Source of the DNA: Strobilurus pachycystidiatus
Taxonomy: Eukaryota; Basidiomycota; Agaricomycetes; Agaricales; Physalacriaceae
NCBI GenBank assembly: GCA_019915135.1
Contig: JAHLMK010000001.1
Coordinates: 4,278,001-4,342,000, forward strand
Direction: 5' to 3'
DNA: 64,000 bases
The position numbers were made by a program, and so were the translations under genes. The stretch's first letter is position 1. Each line of letters begins with the position of its first letter. Positions 46,961 to 58,220 of this stretch are shown piece by piece. The notes under the pieces are model-generated. The model was not told the origin of the DNA. It did not search any database and saw only the letters and a list, made by a program, of their open reading frames with translations.

Positions 46961-48048
46961 TGTTAGCGTCCGTCCTAGGATCCTAAGTAGGTCGGGCCGT
47001 CTATCGAGATTGAGGGTGTTCCGCTGGCAGGAATCAACACGAGCGAGGGTCGAGATGTCAATCAGACGGACTCCCCGAGTCGTCTATTGGTCTGTTCTCG
47101 CGAGAGGTCGTTCACTTCAGAGATCGACCCGGTCGATATCTTAAGAGGACGGTCTGTTTGGATGAGGAGACGGGGACGAGGACGAAGAACGGGATGGTTA
47201 AACGTAAAGTCCACTCTAAGGTTTTACAAGTATGATAGCGCTGTATTTATACGTCGGGCGGCGGGACCGCGCTGTCCCGCCATCTACCCAAAAGGGCGCT
47301 CCTGACTCATTCTCCAAACATCGAGAACCTTCTTCAAGGTTCCGGCTAAAAGCGTAAACGACCCAGGCCTATCCGGCGATGGCGGGTTGTCAGCCGACGC
47401 GGCGGGAGTCGATGCCGATCAGCGGCGGGATTCACCCATGCGGTCGCGAAGGCGGAATCGATGGCGATGGCGCGATAGGGCGGGCGGTATCATGGGAGCG
47501 CGTGGTGCTTCTTCTCAAGAAGCGCCAGCCAGCTCTACAGAGGAGAGAGCCCTCGTGAACATAGTTGTGCGAGGGCGGGCGATCGGGAAAGGTCCTCGGC
47601 CGAGCGGAGACGGTCGGGCGCGCCTTTCTCCTACGGTGGTCGACCGCCCTGCTGAGTCTAGACTCGTACGAGCGAGTTCGATAGGTGATGTGGCGAGAGT
47701 ATTCCTTCGGGCTTCCCTGTAGTCGGACCGAGTGATCCGGATGTGGGCGCGTATGTTACTTAGTTCGCTAGGGTTTCCCTGAGGTGTCGAAATGACGGAG
47801 AGAGTCCGCAACCTGATTGCGCTGGCTTCTCGTAAGGTCGTATCCAATGGTACGTTTGCAGGGGGAGGGAGGAAGACGGTGCTTCCGCGGAGGTGATATC
47901 CGTGAACGGAGTTCGTGGTGGAACAAGATATAGGTTTCGCGCCGCGGGTACGCTCCTCGAGCGCCCCGAGGGGTTTCCGACGACCTTTCGGGAACCAGGA
48001 GGGTGGCAAGGTCTTGTGCCTGTCGGACACCCGACCAAGATCATAACA
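46961..48048 (-). repeat. LTR, right (5' LTR in element orientation)
   Basis: 1088 bp, TGTTAG...ATAACA, near-identical to the left LTR; the single-base indels account exactly for the 1-bp length difference. It should be the promoter-bearing LTR in the minus orientation. Confidence 0.92.
47244..47251 (-). promoter_or_regulatory. TATA box in 5' LTR
   Basis: TATAAATA on the minus strand (TATTTATA on plus). It would start transcription towards lower coordinates, through the zinc-knuckle ORF. Confidence 0.5.
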
Positions 48049-48053
48049 CATCC

Positions 48054-48384
48054 GAGACATGATAGTGTGGGCTGTAGTATATGAGTGTTCTGTGTTAGCT
48101 ATGTGACTCTAATTGACATTTAGACACAGTGTAATACCATAACTTCATAGTAGGTATGGTTTCAGGCTGCTCTTGATGCAATATTATGCCAATACTCATG
48201 GATATTCAGATATATTCGAATATATTCGGATGAATATTCACAAATATTCGGATATTGGACAATTATCTCGGATGCAATGTCGGATATCCATCCGAATACG
48301 AATATCTGCTTTGAGGTGCACATATTCGTGGTTCGGATGTCGGATACATCCAAATAGACACTCGTGATCATGTCTAGCAGAGCT
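48054..48384. mobile_element. hAT-like MITE, right part
   Basis: Continuation of the MITE that starts at 43059. It carries ATTCGGATA/CGGATGTC repeats and ends at 48376 with the inverted terminus; the reverse complement is TAGACATGATCACGAGTGTC, 18 of 20 identical to the left end. Flanked by GCAGAGCT (48377-48384), matching the left flank GCAGAGTC at six of eight bases. Without the LTR element the MITE would be about 472 bp. Confidence 0.75.
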
Positions 48385-48728
48385 CAGATCATCTTCAAAA
48401 CGTACTGGGACACACAAATGTATCTGCAAGCAAAGCCACGCAGTCAGAATAGCGAGGACGGCATCGTAAGGCCACATCAAAGAGGCATAAAGATTGAACA
48501 AAGCCCGTCGCAATACCCGCGTCGTCACCTTCCAGCGTCAATGCTCGACCTAGTTCCAAACAGCAGTCAACAACCGCCTTGCTCTCCACCCGGCGCGCTG
48601 TCACCAAAGATCCGTTCACCTACGATCTCGTGTAGGCTTTCTGAGTTGAAATTGTCATGGACGGAGTGGCGCGCAATAATAAAGGGATGTGAGCTGACTT
48701 CGTACCGGCGTGTTCGAAGCTTTGATCT
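48385..48728. other. Sequence right of MITE
   Basis: No supported gene; several short ORFs overlap on both strands. Confidence 0.3.
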
Positions 48729-49133
48729 ATGACGACGTTGAATGAGATGCGGGTGGAACGGGATCGAGTGGACGCAGAGAAGGCCACAAGTCACCGTGGA
48801 AGAGGGCGTGGAAGAGGACGCGGACGGGGAGCTACATCACGTCGAGGGCAAGGGCATGGCCGGGGCCGAGGGTGTGGTCGGAAGGCAAGCTCGTTCGAGA
48901 GCTCAGTGAGGATGAGAGCTCTCTCTCACCTGAATCTGAGGAGCAAGATGACCTTCCTGAGGGTCTTCTGGAGGGACGAGCTTCCTATCTTTATTGATGA
49001 TGATGAAACAGAGCCTCAGGATGATGAGGATGGCCCGGGGATGGAGGAGGAGGAGGTGCACCTGCCATCTAAACGCTCTGCATCACCGTCACATGGCTCA
49101 CTTCGCTCTCATAAGCGTTTTCGCACCCGTTAG
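48729..49133 (+). CDS. RG-repeat basic ORF, possibly a relic
   Basis: 134-residue ORF. Residues 22-50 are an arginine-glycine repeat (RGRGRGRGRG, then GQGHGRGRGCGR), followed by a mixed segment, an acidic stretch (EPQDDEDGPGMEEEEVH) and a basic end (SHKRFRTR). RG repeats bind RNA or nucleic acids in known proteins. In the middle, another frame reads more like a real acidic protein (ELSEDESSLSPESEEQDD), so a frameshift may have broken a longer gene. Next to a repeat cluster; could be a transposon-associated gene remnant. Confidence 0.35.
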   Translation: MTTLNEMRVERDRVDAEKATSHRGRGRGRGRGRGATSRRGQGHGRGRGCGRKASSFESSVRMRALSHLNLRSKMTFLRVFWRDELPIFIDDDETEPQDDEDGPGMEEEEVHLPSKRSASPSHGSLRSHKRFRTR

Positions 49134-50196
49134 GCATCATTTGGTGTGTGTCTGATTGTTGTTGAAGTCGTCGTTACTCTGTAAGTTCTTGATTTCCTGT
49201 ATTCTGGCTTCTCCGTAAATTTTTGGACATGTTACGCCACAATATTCCTCACAAATTGTATACCTAACGGTTGCCTATGCACCAATGTATTATAGAAAAA
49301 ATTCCCGGGTCTTGGCTTCGTCTCAATGGGAGGCAAAACATGATCGTTTCGCATCCCCCCCAATTTCGCATCCCCGTTTGGTACTGTACACAAAACGGAT
49401 TATCGAAATCTGATAATTTCTTCCATCCGTAATGGCATATCTGGTCGGTGTCATACCGACCAAAAAGGCGGGTTGTCAATCTCGTTGGGAATAATGACCA
49501 GGTTTTCATTCGGTGCCTGTGCCCGCGGCTGCGCTGGAACGTGTGGCGGAGTTGGAATGCAACTATGCCACAACATTGGGAGATGTAGGAAAACCGACAG
49601 GCCATCACGGTGCCCTCCAATCCTTTCACACACTGTAGAACATACTGTGGTTGTGGGTAAGACCTGAAAAGACGTGAACAAAGGCACCCTCGTCGAAAAT
49701 TTTGTGGTGGTTGGTAGGTGCTGGTGGGTCGTTGTGTGATATGAGATGACGAAGGATCATGTGGTTCAAGCACAGGTGATAACGATGAAGACGTGTTCCA
49801 CTGTTATGTGGCATTAATTCAGCAGAGAGTCGTGGGACCTTCGTCGAGGGAAGAATTCACCGGCGGTCTTCTCTGTCCTTGCCTGTGTCTCTACTCCACC
49901 CGGAAGACGGCCATATGTCTAGGTGGCAGAGGTCAAGGACTTGCTCACCTGCGTCTTCAATCTGGCCACATAGTTTGTCTTCACAGCATCCTGCCAAATT
50001 CCTTTCAATGAATCGTTCTCATTGTTGTGCGCACAGAGCGTAAAGCTATCAGAAGAAGCGGAAAGATAAGTGGAGGAGAGGGTAGATACTCGAACGGACA
50101 TAGGGAGAGCAAGGGAGAGGCGACCTAAGGTTGCCGACAGCGAACCCTCGGGAAGAGCTCAGAAGACAAAAGAGTGAGAATATTGGCAGAGGGATC
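49134..50196. other. Gene-free sequence before KRR1
   Basis: About 1 kb. ORFs up to 169 codons on the minus strand (49264-49773) show no conserved features. Nothing supported. Confidence 0.35.
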
Positions 50197-51712
<1,516 letters not shown>

Positions 51713-52080
51713 GATTGTTCAAAATTAAGAATTTTCAGTGACGTAAAACCTAAGTTGATCGTATCGGGATCATCGGACCGGGACCGAAGCTTTCTTCTCC
51801 TTCCCACCACGTCGCACGACCACCAGCTGCTGGACCTGGGTTTAGGCAGTTGCTTGTCTCTCTTTGACCTCTGGACAAGGCCACCCAGGAGGTTTGCGCG
51901 CCCGATGTCCCACTCAAGGTCTCGCCCTAGCCCATCAAGTACGAAATCAGTATGTGCGCATAGTCGGTAGTCCCATCGTTTTATCATTTTCTACAATAGA
52001 CATACATGGTAATTCCTATCAATTGGCCTGCCATATCAATATTCTGAAGTAAAGGAAGATAATGAGCAAGCAGAGTGTGT
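51713..52080. other. KRR1 promoter region
   Basis: Upstream of KRR1 and downstream of the minus-strand membrane protein. It contains an AAAACCTAA word at about 51745, a degenerate telo-box-like site. A related sequence lies at 55345-55440. Confidence 0.4.
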
Positions 52081-53562
52081 TTACACGATGTGGGCAGTGT
52101 CCTTTCGTTGGCCAGTGAGATCATCGTACTGCACATCCGGCTCGGACTCAGAGTTGAAAACCGCGTGTCTCGACCGTGTGCCGCTGGTCACGGTCCTTCG
52201 ATTGGGATTACTGCCAAATTGGATAGTTGAGACAACAGTACGGGCACTAGCCGTCGACGGTCCACCATCTGACATCTGAATTGATGCCTCAATGCTGTTA
52301 TTCATCCGCACGAGAATTACGGTCAGTGTTGGTAGAATTGCCTGAATATAGTCAATGTAGTTCAGTATATGTGAGACTCAGGAATACACACCGCCATGTA
52401 TACAGAAATAGTGTCAAAGACCAGCAATGCTTCAAGCAAAGAGTTGGATGTTATTGGATTTCGATTGAACAAAAGTCTGATGATAGCCAGGAGAAGCTGA
52501 GCAATGAGCTTGAGTAGTGTTCAGAGTCACAAAATCACAAGTGCTACCTGCGTTCCAGCTAGTATGCCTCCAGTTTCAACAAGAAGAGTTAGAATTCTGG
52601 TAACTTGGGAGTGCTGCTTTGAGAAACGTCCATAGTGTTGCCTAGTAACAGATACTTGCAGATTTAGCAGCAAAATTAAATGTCAAGGTAGTTCACATAC
52701 CATGTCTTTACTGCAATACAACCTGTTGCGAAAACATTTGTTCCAAGTGATATGACAATATTTGCCTGAGAAAAAGCATTTCCCACTTGAATCAGTGTAT
52801 CACTCAGGTAACCAGCAATTGCAAGTGCTGTAGATACTATCCAGAACACTAATGACAGATCAGCCAAACATACATCACAAGAGATCAAGAACCAGACCTA
52901 TGTTGACAAGTGTCAAACCTCCGAGAACCACACGAAGCAGAACACCACTGGGATACAGAACCCATGCTCGCCATATGATAATGCCATCAGAGATTATCCA
53001 CTAGAAGCAATGCTGAGAACATGATTTTGAGCAAATATAAGTATATGCAACATACATTGATTGCAGAGGGCCAAATCTGCATAGCACCAACAATCTTGAA
53101 ACTGGCACCAAAGTGCGCAAAACGCTCTTCAAGATCCAGAGTTGCACTGTCAACAAAATACATCCTGATCTGTGCAAGCACAAAAACAATGGTGGTGATA
53201 AATTGTGCTGAGATGCATATGGCCAGGAGGAGGATTGCTGCAAGTAGAATCTTTGATGCATGTGACTTGAGGGGACTTAGTCTTAGTTATGGGAATCAAC
53301 TGCAAGTAACAAGGGACAAAAAACTCAGAAGACATACAAAGTCATGCGAAGGCAGATTACAAACAACACAAGAAATATACCTTTGAATTGATATTGGTCA
53401 GCAGTCAGATGCAGAAGTCTGTGCCAACTCACCGTAGAGAACAAAGCTAGCAGTAGCAGTGGTCATATTGGTGTAAATGGCCGAAGCTAGCTCTGAAATG
53501 ATTTCAGCCTGTGCCGGCGTAAGAGGGTCAATGAGGTTTGCATCCGAGGAGGTAGAAGACAT
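52081..53562 (-). CDS. Multi-pass membrane protein, agaricomycete type
   Basis: Several exons, ending at TAA 52081-52083. The start is probably the ATG at 53562 (MSSTSSDANLIDPLTPAQAE); an alternative in-frame ATG at 53595 adds 11 residues. Hydrophobic segments in order: ISAQFITTIVFVLAQIRMYF, an INWIISDGIIIWRAWVLYP block, VLLRVVLGGLTLVNI, WIVSTALAIAGYL, IVISLGTNVFATGCIAVKTW, TRILTLLVETGGIL and a final ISVYMAAIYPTLTVILVRMN, about seven spans. A hydrophilic C-terminal tail follows. The IIWRAWVLYP motif after a membrane span is common in a large family of seven-span agaricomycete proteins without known function, sometimes compared with receptors. The gene seems intact. Confidence 0.7.
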
Positions 53563-55318
53563 TGTTGGGTGCTTATCGACTGGTTTGTCCTCCATCGTCT
53601 TATAAGTGCTCTCGGATTGTGATCTCCGAACGACCCATTCAGCTACCAATGCAACCATCATGTTGCCATGATCTATAGTGTTACTACACCATCTGCCTGT
53701 CCCTGTACTATATCAGGCGAACAGACATAGCCCGTCTTCTCCTTGTCGCTGGCCTGTCTGCCAAGACTTAAGCTGGGGCCAAAACCCGAGTGTCATCAGC
53801 ACAAAATTGTGTTGAACATGCCAGTGAACCGGTCCATATAGATGAATCCGAGGCCGACAAGCGCGTTGCACACCTCCAACGGCATCCATCATCGCTACTG
53901 GTCTGTCATGGCCGACTATTGGCCACGGCAAGTTCGCCCGTACACAACTGATGCCCGTTGCATATCGCGAAGCAAAGGACGTGTTGCTCAGCGCAAAGTT
54001 GTATGTATATACTACTTGGATACACATCCAATTATCGGTTGTCTGTCTCCGCCGGGCACGATAGATGACTTGCGTCGTGGAGGGTACATTGCTGGGATTG
54101 AGATGAGGAGACAAACAGACCAGGTATGGCTGCAGAAGCACGCCCGAAGTAAACATCATGGAGGTAAGTGAGAGTAGCTTGTCTCCACTCCGCCAGCTAC
54201 GCGAATTACCATCCTACTGCAGTGGGTGTCATGATATGTCCAGGCGAAGGACGACGTCGTGGAGGTAGATTGGGCATGACGAAGGTGACGAAGACGGTGG
54301 ACACGAGAATGGCAGTCCTGAAACGAGCCTCCCAATCTTGGCGATATTGGGATCATCTGTCGTGTCGTTAGATACGCGAATCACCAATCATCGCCATCCT
54401 GTCAAACGAGAAACAACAGTTCGTATTGAAGCGACTTGTCTGTTTCCGAGGATCGCGCGTCGTTGAGAGATCTCGGGGGCGTTGAGGTCGAAAGGACTGT
54501 ATGGGGAGATGCTGATGATATTCAATCAAAGCAGTGCCCAAGGATAGATATTACGGAGATCATACACCACATCGTTCGTCACGCGAGTTGCAGGCCTTCA
54601 TTCATTCATCATCTGCTACAGTGTCATGGCCAATCATCAGACTCGTAAATCGTCCCACAATTGATTGCTTTGTTGTAAAGACGGACGCGAAGTTGACTCA
54701 CGCATTTGAAGCAGCTTCGGTCTTCGACCTGCCCTGGTGGGGCGGCGGATACCTAGACGAAACCGAATCTGTGGCCCGATGAATGTACCACGGGAGGTCC
54801 ATGTGTGATTCAGCGTCGGGAAGGCAGAGACATCAATGGAAGACCCGTGGGTAGGGCTACTCGATTTATGATCAGATAGAAGCCATCGGATTGAAAGCAA
54901 ACACTTGCCAGAGCGGAGGGCAATTTCGTGTTTTGTCCTGGTTTGAACGGGCAACCATTCTCATCTCCCAGGCGGGGCCCAATCTCGTGTACGCGGCGGC
55001 AGCCCGTGTTTTCAACCTATCGCCTTGGTTCTTGATCATCGTTGACGTCCCAGGCCTACCCTCACCCTCGCATCCTAAAAATCATCAGGCGGCTGCGAGC
55101 TCAAACTGGGGCTGAGCGCGGTGCGCGGCTTCACCACGCCCAACAGAATCTTGTAGCGCAGAGGTGGATCGTATTTTGGCCGTCAATGCCAGTGACTTGG
55201 ACGTTGATGTAGATGCTCCGAGCTCTTGTCCTGGAATGGCGACTTGAACGTCAAAGGACCCAAAAGAGGTCACCATAATAGTCTTGATTGACTCGCGTGG
55301 AGGTGGCGATGGCAGCTG
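53563..55318. other. Long stretch without a confident gene
   Basis: Minus-strand ORFs at 53713-54159 and 54637-54954 have scattered hydrophobic segments (for example GVLLQPYLVCL and TGMFNTILC in adjoining frames) broken by stops. This suggests a decayed relative of a membrane-protein gene, but no family can be named. Confidence 0.3.
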
Positions 55319-55445
55319 GTCACCTCGTCGTCGGACATGATTGATCAAAATCAAGTTCGTAAACCCTAACCTGATCCCTTCGGGATCGTCGGACCGACCC
55401 GAAGTTTTAGCTCTGGCTGCTCTGCTTTCCACCACCACCACCCTC
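55319..55445 (-). pseudogene. Stray copy of KRR1 5' end and promoter
   Basis: Aligns with 51692-51830: the first seven KRR1 codons (MSDDEVT here), the leader and about 90 bp of promoter, including the GGGATCGTCGGACC and CCACCACC words. Downstream the coding homology stops. It contains a perfect telo-box-like AAACCCTAAC at 55361-55370, where the KRR1 promoter itself has a degenerate version. Confidence 0.65.
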
Positions 55446-55869
55446 TGGACCTGTCGACCTGAAATTTAGCTCTAGTGTAGCCGAATACTTTGGCTGATGA
55501 CATTACTGCAACAGTACGAGATCCTTCTTGACGACCTTCTGCATAGCACGCGCCACTACCTTTGACTTCCACTTGCACTCCCGCCGTCAGCCCTCTTGGG
55601 AAAATTCTGGTATGATTGCGTCGGCGTGATTACTTAGCAAAAGGAAAGGACACGGCCTACCTCACGGGCGCCCCAATGAACGAGCCATTTCGTACCGTTT
55701 CCCCACGTTACTCTGGGCGCTCTCACAAATATCATCGTAAGCCATCCTGATAACGCGCGGCCAATTCAATGCAAGAAGGACACGGGACTGCCGATCGCAT
55801 ACACCAGCGTGCGGCAGGCCAGGTCATTTCGTATATATTCGCGCAGTGATCCTCATAGATTGCACTACA
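55446..55869. other. Intergenic upstream of reductase
   Basis: About 420 bp, no gene seen. Confidence 0.35.
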
Positions 55870-57260
55870 ATGGCTAAGGATCTAGTTCTAGCTACGATTC
55901 AAAGTCTCTCCTATCTTAAGCCCATGTTGATGTTTCTGCCCTACAGGTCACTGGCGCGTCGGGTTTTGTCGCAACTCATGTTATCTTTCAACTCCTGAAG
56001 GCAGGCTACGCTGTCCGCGGGTAGGTCGACGAGACAGATTAGGTTAGCCGTACCATGCTCACTGATTCTTTCGACAGTACGGCAAGATCTGGAAGAATTG
56101 CTGCGCTGAGATCGGCACCTGTCTCAGACAATCCAGCTTTCTCTCTGGTGCAAGTGGAGGATATTGCGGAATCGGATCTGGAAGAGGCATTTTCTGGTAC
56201 GCGTGTTGACGATGGCTTGGTTCGAGCCGGGTTTGCTCACTGTCGTAGGTGTTCAGCGGTAATACATGTCGCCTCTCCGTTGGCTGGTCAAGGTGATGCA
56301 GCGAGAATGATCAAAGTAAGTATTACCAAACATTTGCCTCCCAGGGAGGTGTCTGATCGAGAGCTAGTCGGCAAGGGGTGGCGTCCTCAATGTCCTTCGT
56401 TTTGCTCTCAAGGCGGGAGTATCAAAAGTCGTCATGACCAGTTCATCTGGCACCGTATCCGCATGTACGTGGCACAGATACCTTCGATACATCTCGCCTA
56501 ACTATTATCAGTCGACCGGATGTACACGAACTGTACCATTACCCCAGAAGGTGTGTATTGCTCAGAAGTTGAGGTATACATCATTGAATGTCTCTCATTG
56601 AAGTGCTGTTGCCGATGAGTGACGAAGAAGCATTAAGCATCGATCCGGCCAAGATAATCGACATCTACATGGCCTCAAAGATTCTTAGTGAACGCGCTGC
56701 TTGGGAGTTCGCTGCGGCGAATCCCTCCATTGATCTTGCCACAGGTGAACATGGTAGTCAGCACGACCGCCTCGATGATCTCATGCCTGATGACAGTCAA
56801 CCCAACCACAATTTGTGGTCCCATCAACGTGAATTTCCCTCTACCAGATGCTACGCGACTGGGCGCCAACATCATGATCTATCTGCTGTTGAATGGCGAG
56901 CCCGGACGTCCTCTTCCCCAGTGGTTGCACCAACCCCTTGTCCCTCACTTCTGTGATGTTCGAGACGTGGCCAAGGCGCATGTGCTTGCTCTCAAGGGTC
57001 CTCGTGTGGACCGAGACAAGAGATTCTTGATCACATCGGGGTACTTCTCTTGGAAGGAGGCCGTCCAGTACATCGAAAGGACCAGGCCTGATCTGAAGGA
57101 CAGGCTGCCGGACATCAGCGCTGCACCCGACCTACCGTCTAGTGTCGCAACATTCGATGTCAGTCTCGCGAGAGATGTCCTTCATCTGGAACAGTATATC
57201 GACTGGAAGACTATGCTCACAGACACAGTCCCTTCTTTGTTGGCGAATGTCGTCCACTAG
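55870..57260 (+). CDS. NAD(P)-dependent reductase (GRE2/DFR-like extended SDR)
   Basis: Six to seven exons. Exon 1 is MAKDL; exon 2 starts VTGASGFVATHVIFQLLKAG, the Rossmann TGxxGxx motif. Further blocks: SLVQVEDIAESDLEEAF, AVIHVASPLAG, NVLRFALKAGVSKVVMTSSS (the active-site serine strand), DIYMASKILSERAAWEF (catalytic YxxxK), the NPTTICGP motif, and a C-terminal part with PHFCDVRDVAKAHVLAL. It ends at TAG 57258-57260. This is the extended SDR family of dihydroflavonol 4-reductase, cinnamoyl-CoA reductase and yeast Gre2 (methylglyoxal reductase). The substrate is probably an aldehyde or ketone and cannot be told from sequence. One intron acceptor (GCAAG) is inferred from frame. Confidence 0.85.
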
Positions 57261-58220
57261 ATATGATTCTGTATCCTTGTTGGGGAGGCACTCAAAGGGA
57301 GTACATACTCTCAATCCATACTCATCATGTTCATGTCGAAAGTCACATTGCATTGAAGTACTCATCCTACGTTCTACGTACACAACTAAGCGACCACATC
57401 GTACCGGAACAACGACGACACCAGCGCTGAGCAATCGGATGCCAATCAGTACTGCGTCTCGGGGACTTGGCCTAGCGTCATCCAAAACTTGGATGCGCGA
57501 CTCCAGGAGCTGACTTGCTGACGGCGACGTCGCGGACAACGAGGACTAGCCTCACCGCCAACGTCGTTGGCCCCGTCGGTCGAAGCGTCCTATCCCTGTC
57601 GTATGAATCCGATCGATGCATGGAAGACCATGCAACACCAACACTGAGCAATCCTCTTAGTACGAGCTTCCGAAGCCTCAGAGACGACACATCGACAAGT
57701 CAGGAAACAACACGACCGTGGGTCGTGCGCTTTCATCCGGCTTTGATCGTGTGTCATGGGAGAGGGCGCGATGCAGCACATAGCGGTAGTCATTCGACTC
57801 TGCGAACGCCCCGGTGCCGCCGCGTCTTGTCCTTGTCTTTGAGGTGCGAGAGTGTGTACGAGAGCGCTCGTGGCGCGCGCGAATGATCCCGTCGAATGTT
57901 ATGGTGAAGAACTGAACGAGTGAATCCAACGGAAGAGACTGATGACTGGGAAGAAAGAAACAAGGAGAGAACAAATCGAAAGAAGAGGACTGGTGAGAGA
58001 TAATGAATCGCGGTGGTATCTTGATAGTTTGTGGGTATAAATGCAAGCGATGCGACCGAGTCTAAAGCAAATGATCCCGCCTCTGGATCCTGTTCGTCCC
58101 CAATTCCGATGATCCCACCTCTGGATCCGTGCGTCCCCGATTCTGAATGATTCCAAGTGATTCCCTGAGAACCGAAAAGAAAGAAAGGAGAAGAGAAGAG
58201 AAGAGAGACGGAGAAGCACG
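57261..58220. other. Intergenic between reductase and membrane gene
   Basis: Nearly 1 kb between convergent genes. It holds a small direct repeat (listed separately) but no supported gene. Confidence 0.4.
58071..58146. repeat. Two tandem copies of a 38-bp repeat
   Basis: Units 58071-58108 and 58109-58146, each with ATGATCCC(G/A)CCTCTGGATCC, about 80% alike. Local duplication; no function implied. Confidence 0.6.

Larger units (their letters stand above)
43203..48053 (-). mobile_element. Non-autonomous LTR retrotransposon with 5-bp TSD
   Basis: Element 43208-48048 (4841 bp), flanked by perfect 5-bp direct repeats CATCC (43203-43207 and 48049-48053). LTRs begin TGTTAG and end ATAACA. Evidence for minus-strand orientation: a TATAAATA box in the LTR reads on the minus strand, the zinc-knuckle ORF is on the minus strand next to the right LTR, and a purine-rich tract (GAAGAGGAGATAT on the minus strand) directly abuts the left LTR, as a polypurine tract should. 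A clear tRNA-type primer site was not found. No protease, reverse transcriptase, RNase H or integrase is visible in 2.66 kb of interior, so it must be mobilised in trans. It resembles TR-GAG/LARD-type elements but also carries an oppositely oriented gene. Confidence 0.85.

Noticed and set aside
49264..49773. 169-codon minus-strand ORF
   Set aside because: No domain, no hydrophobic pattern of note and a composition similar to the surrounding noncoding DNA.
55361..55370. Interstitial telomere repeat (CCCTAA)
   Set aside because: Only one unit is present, located in a promoter copy; better explained as a telo-box regulatory site.
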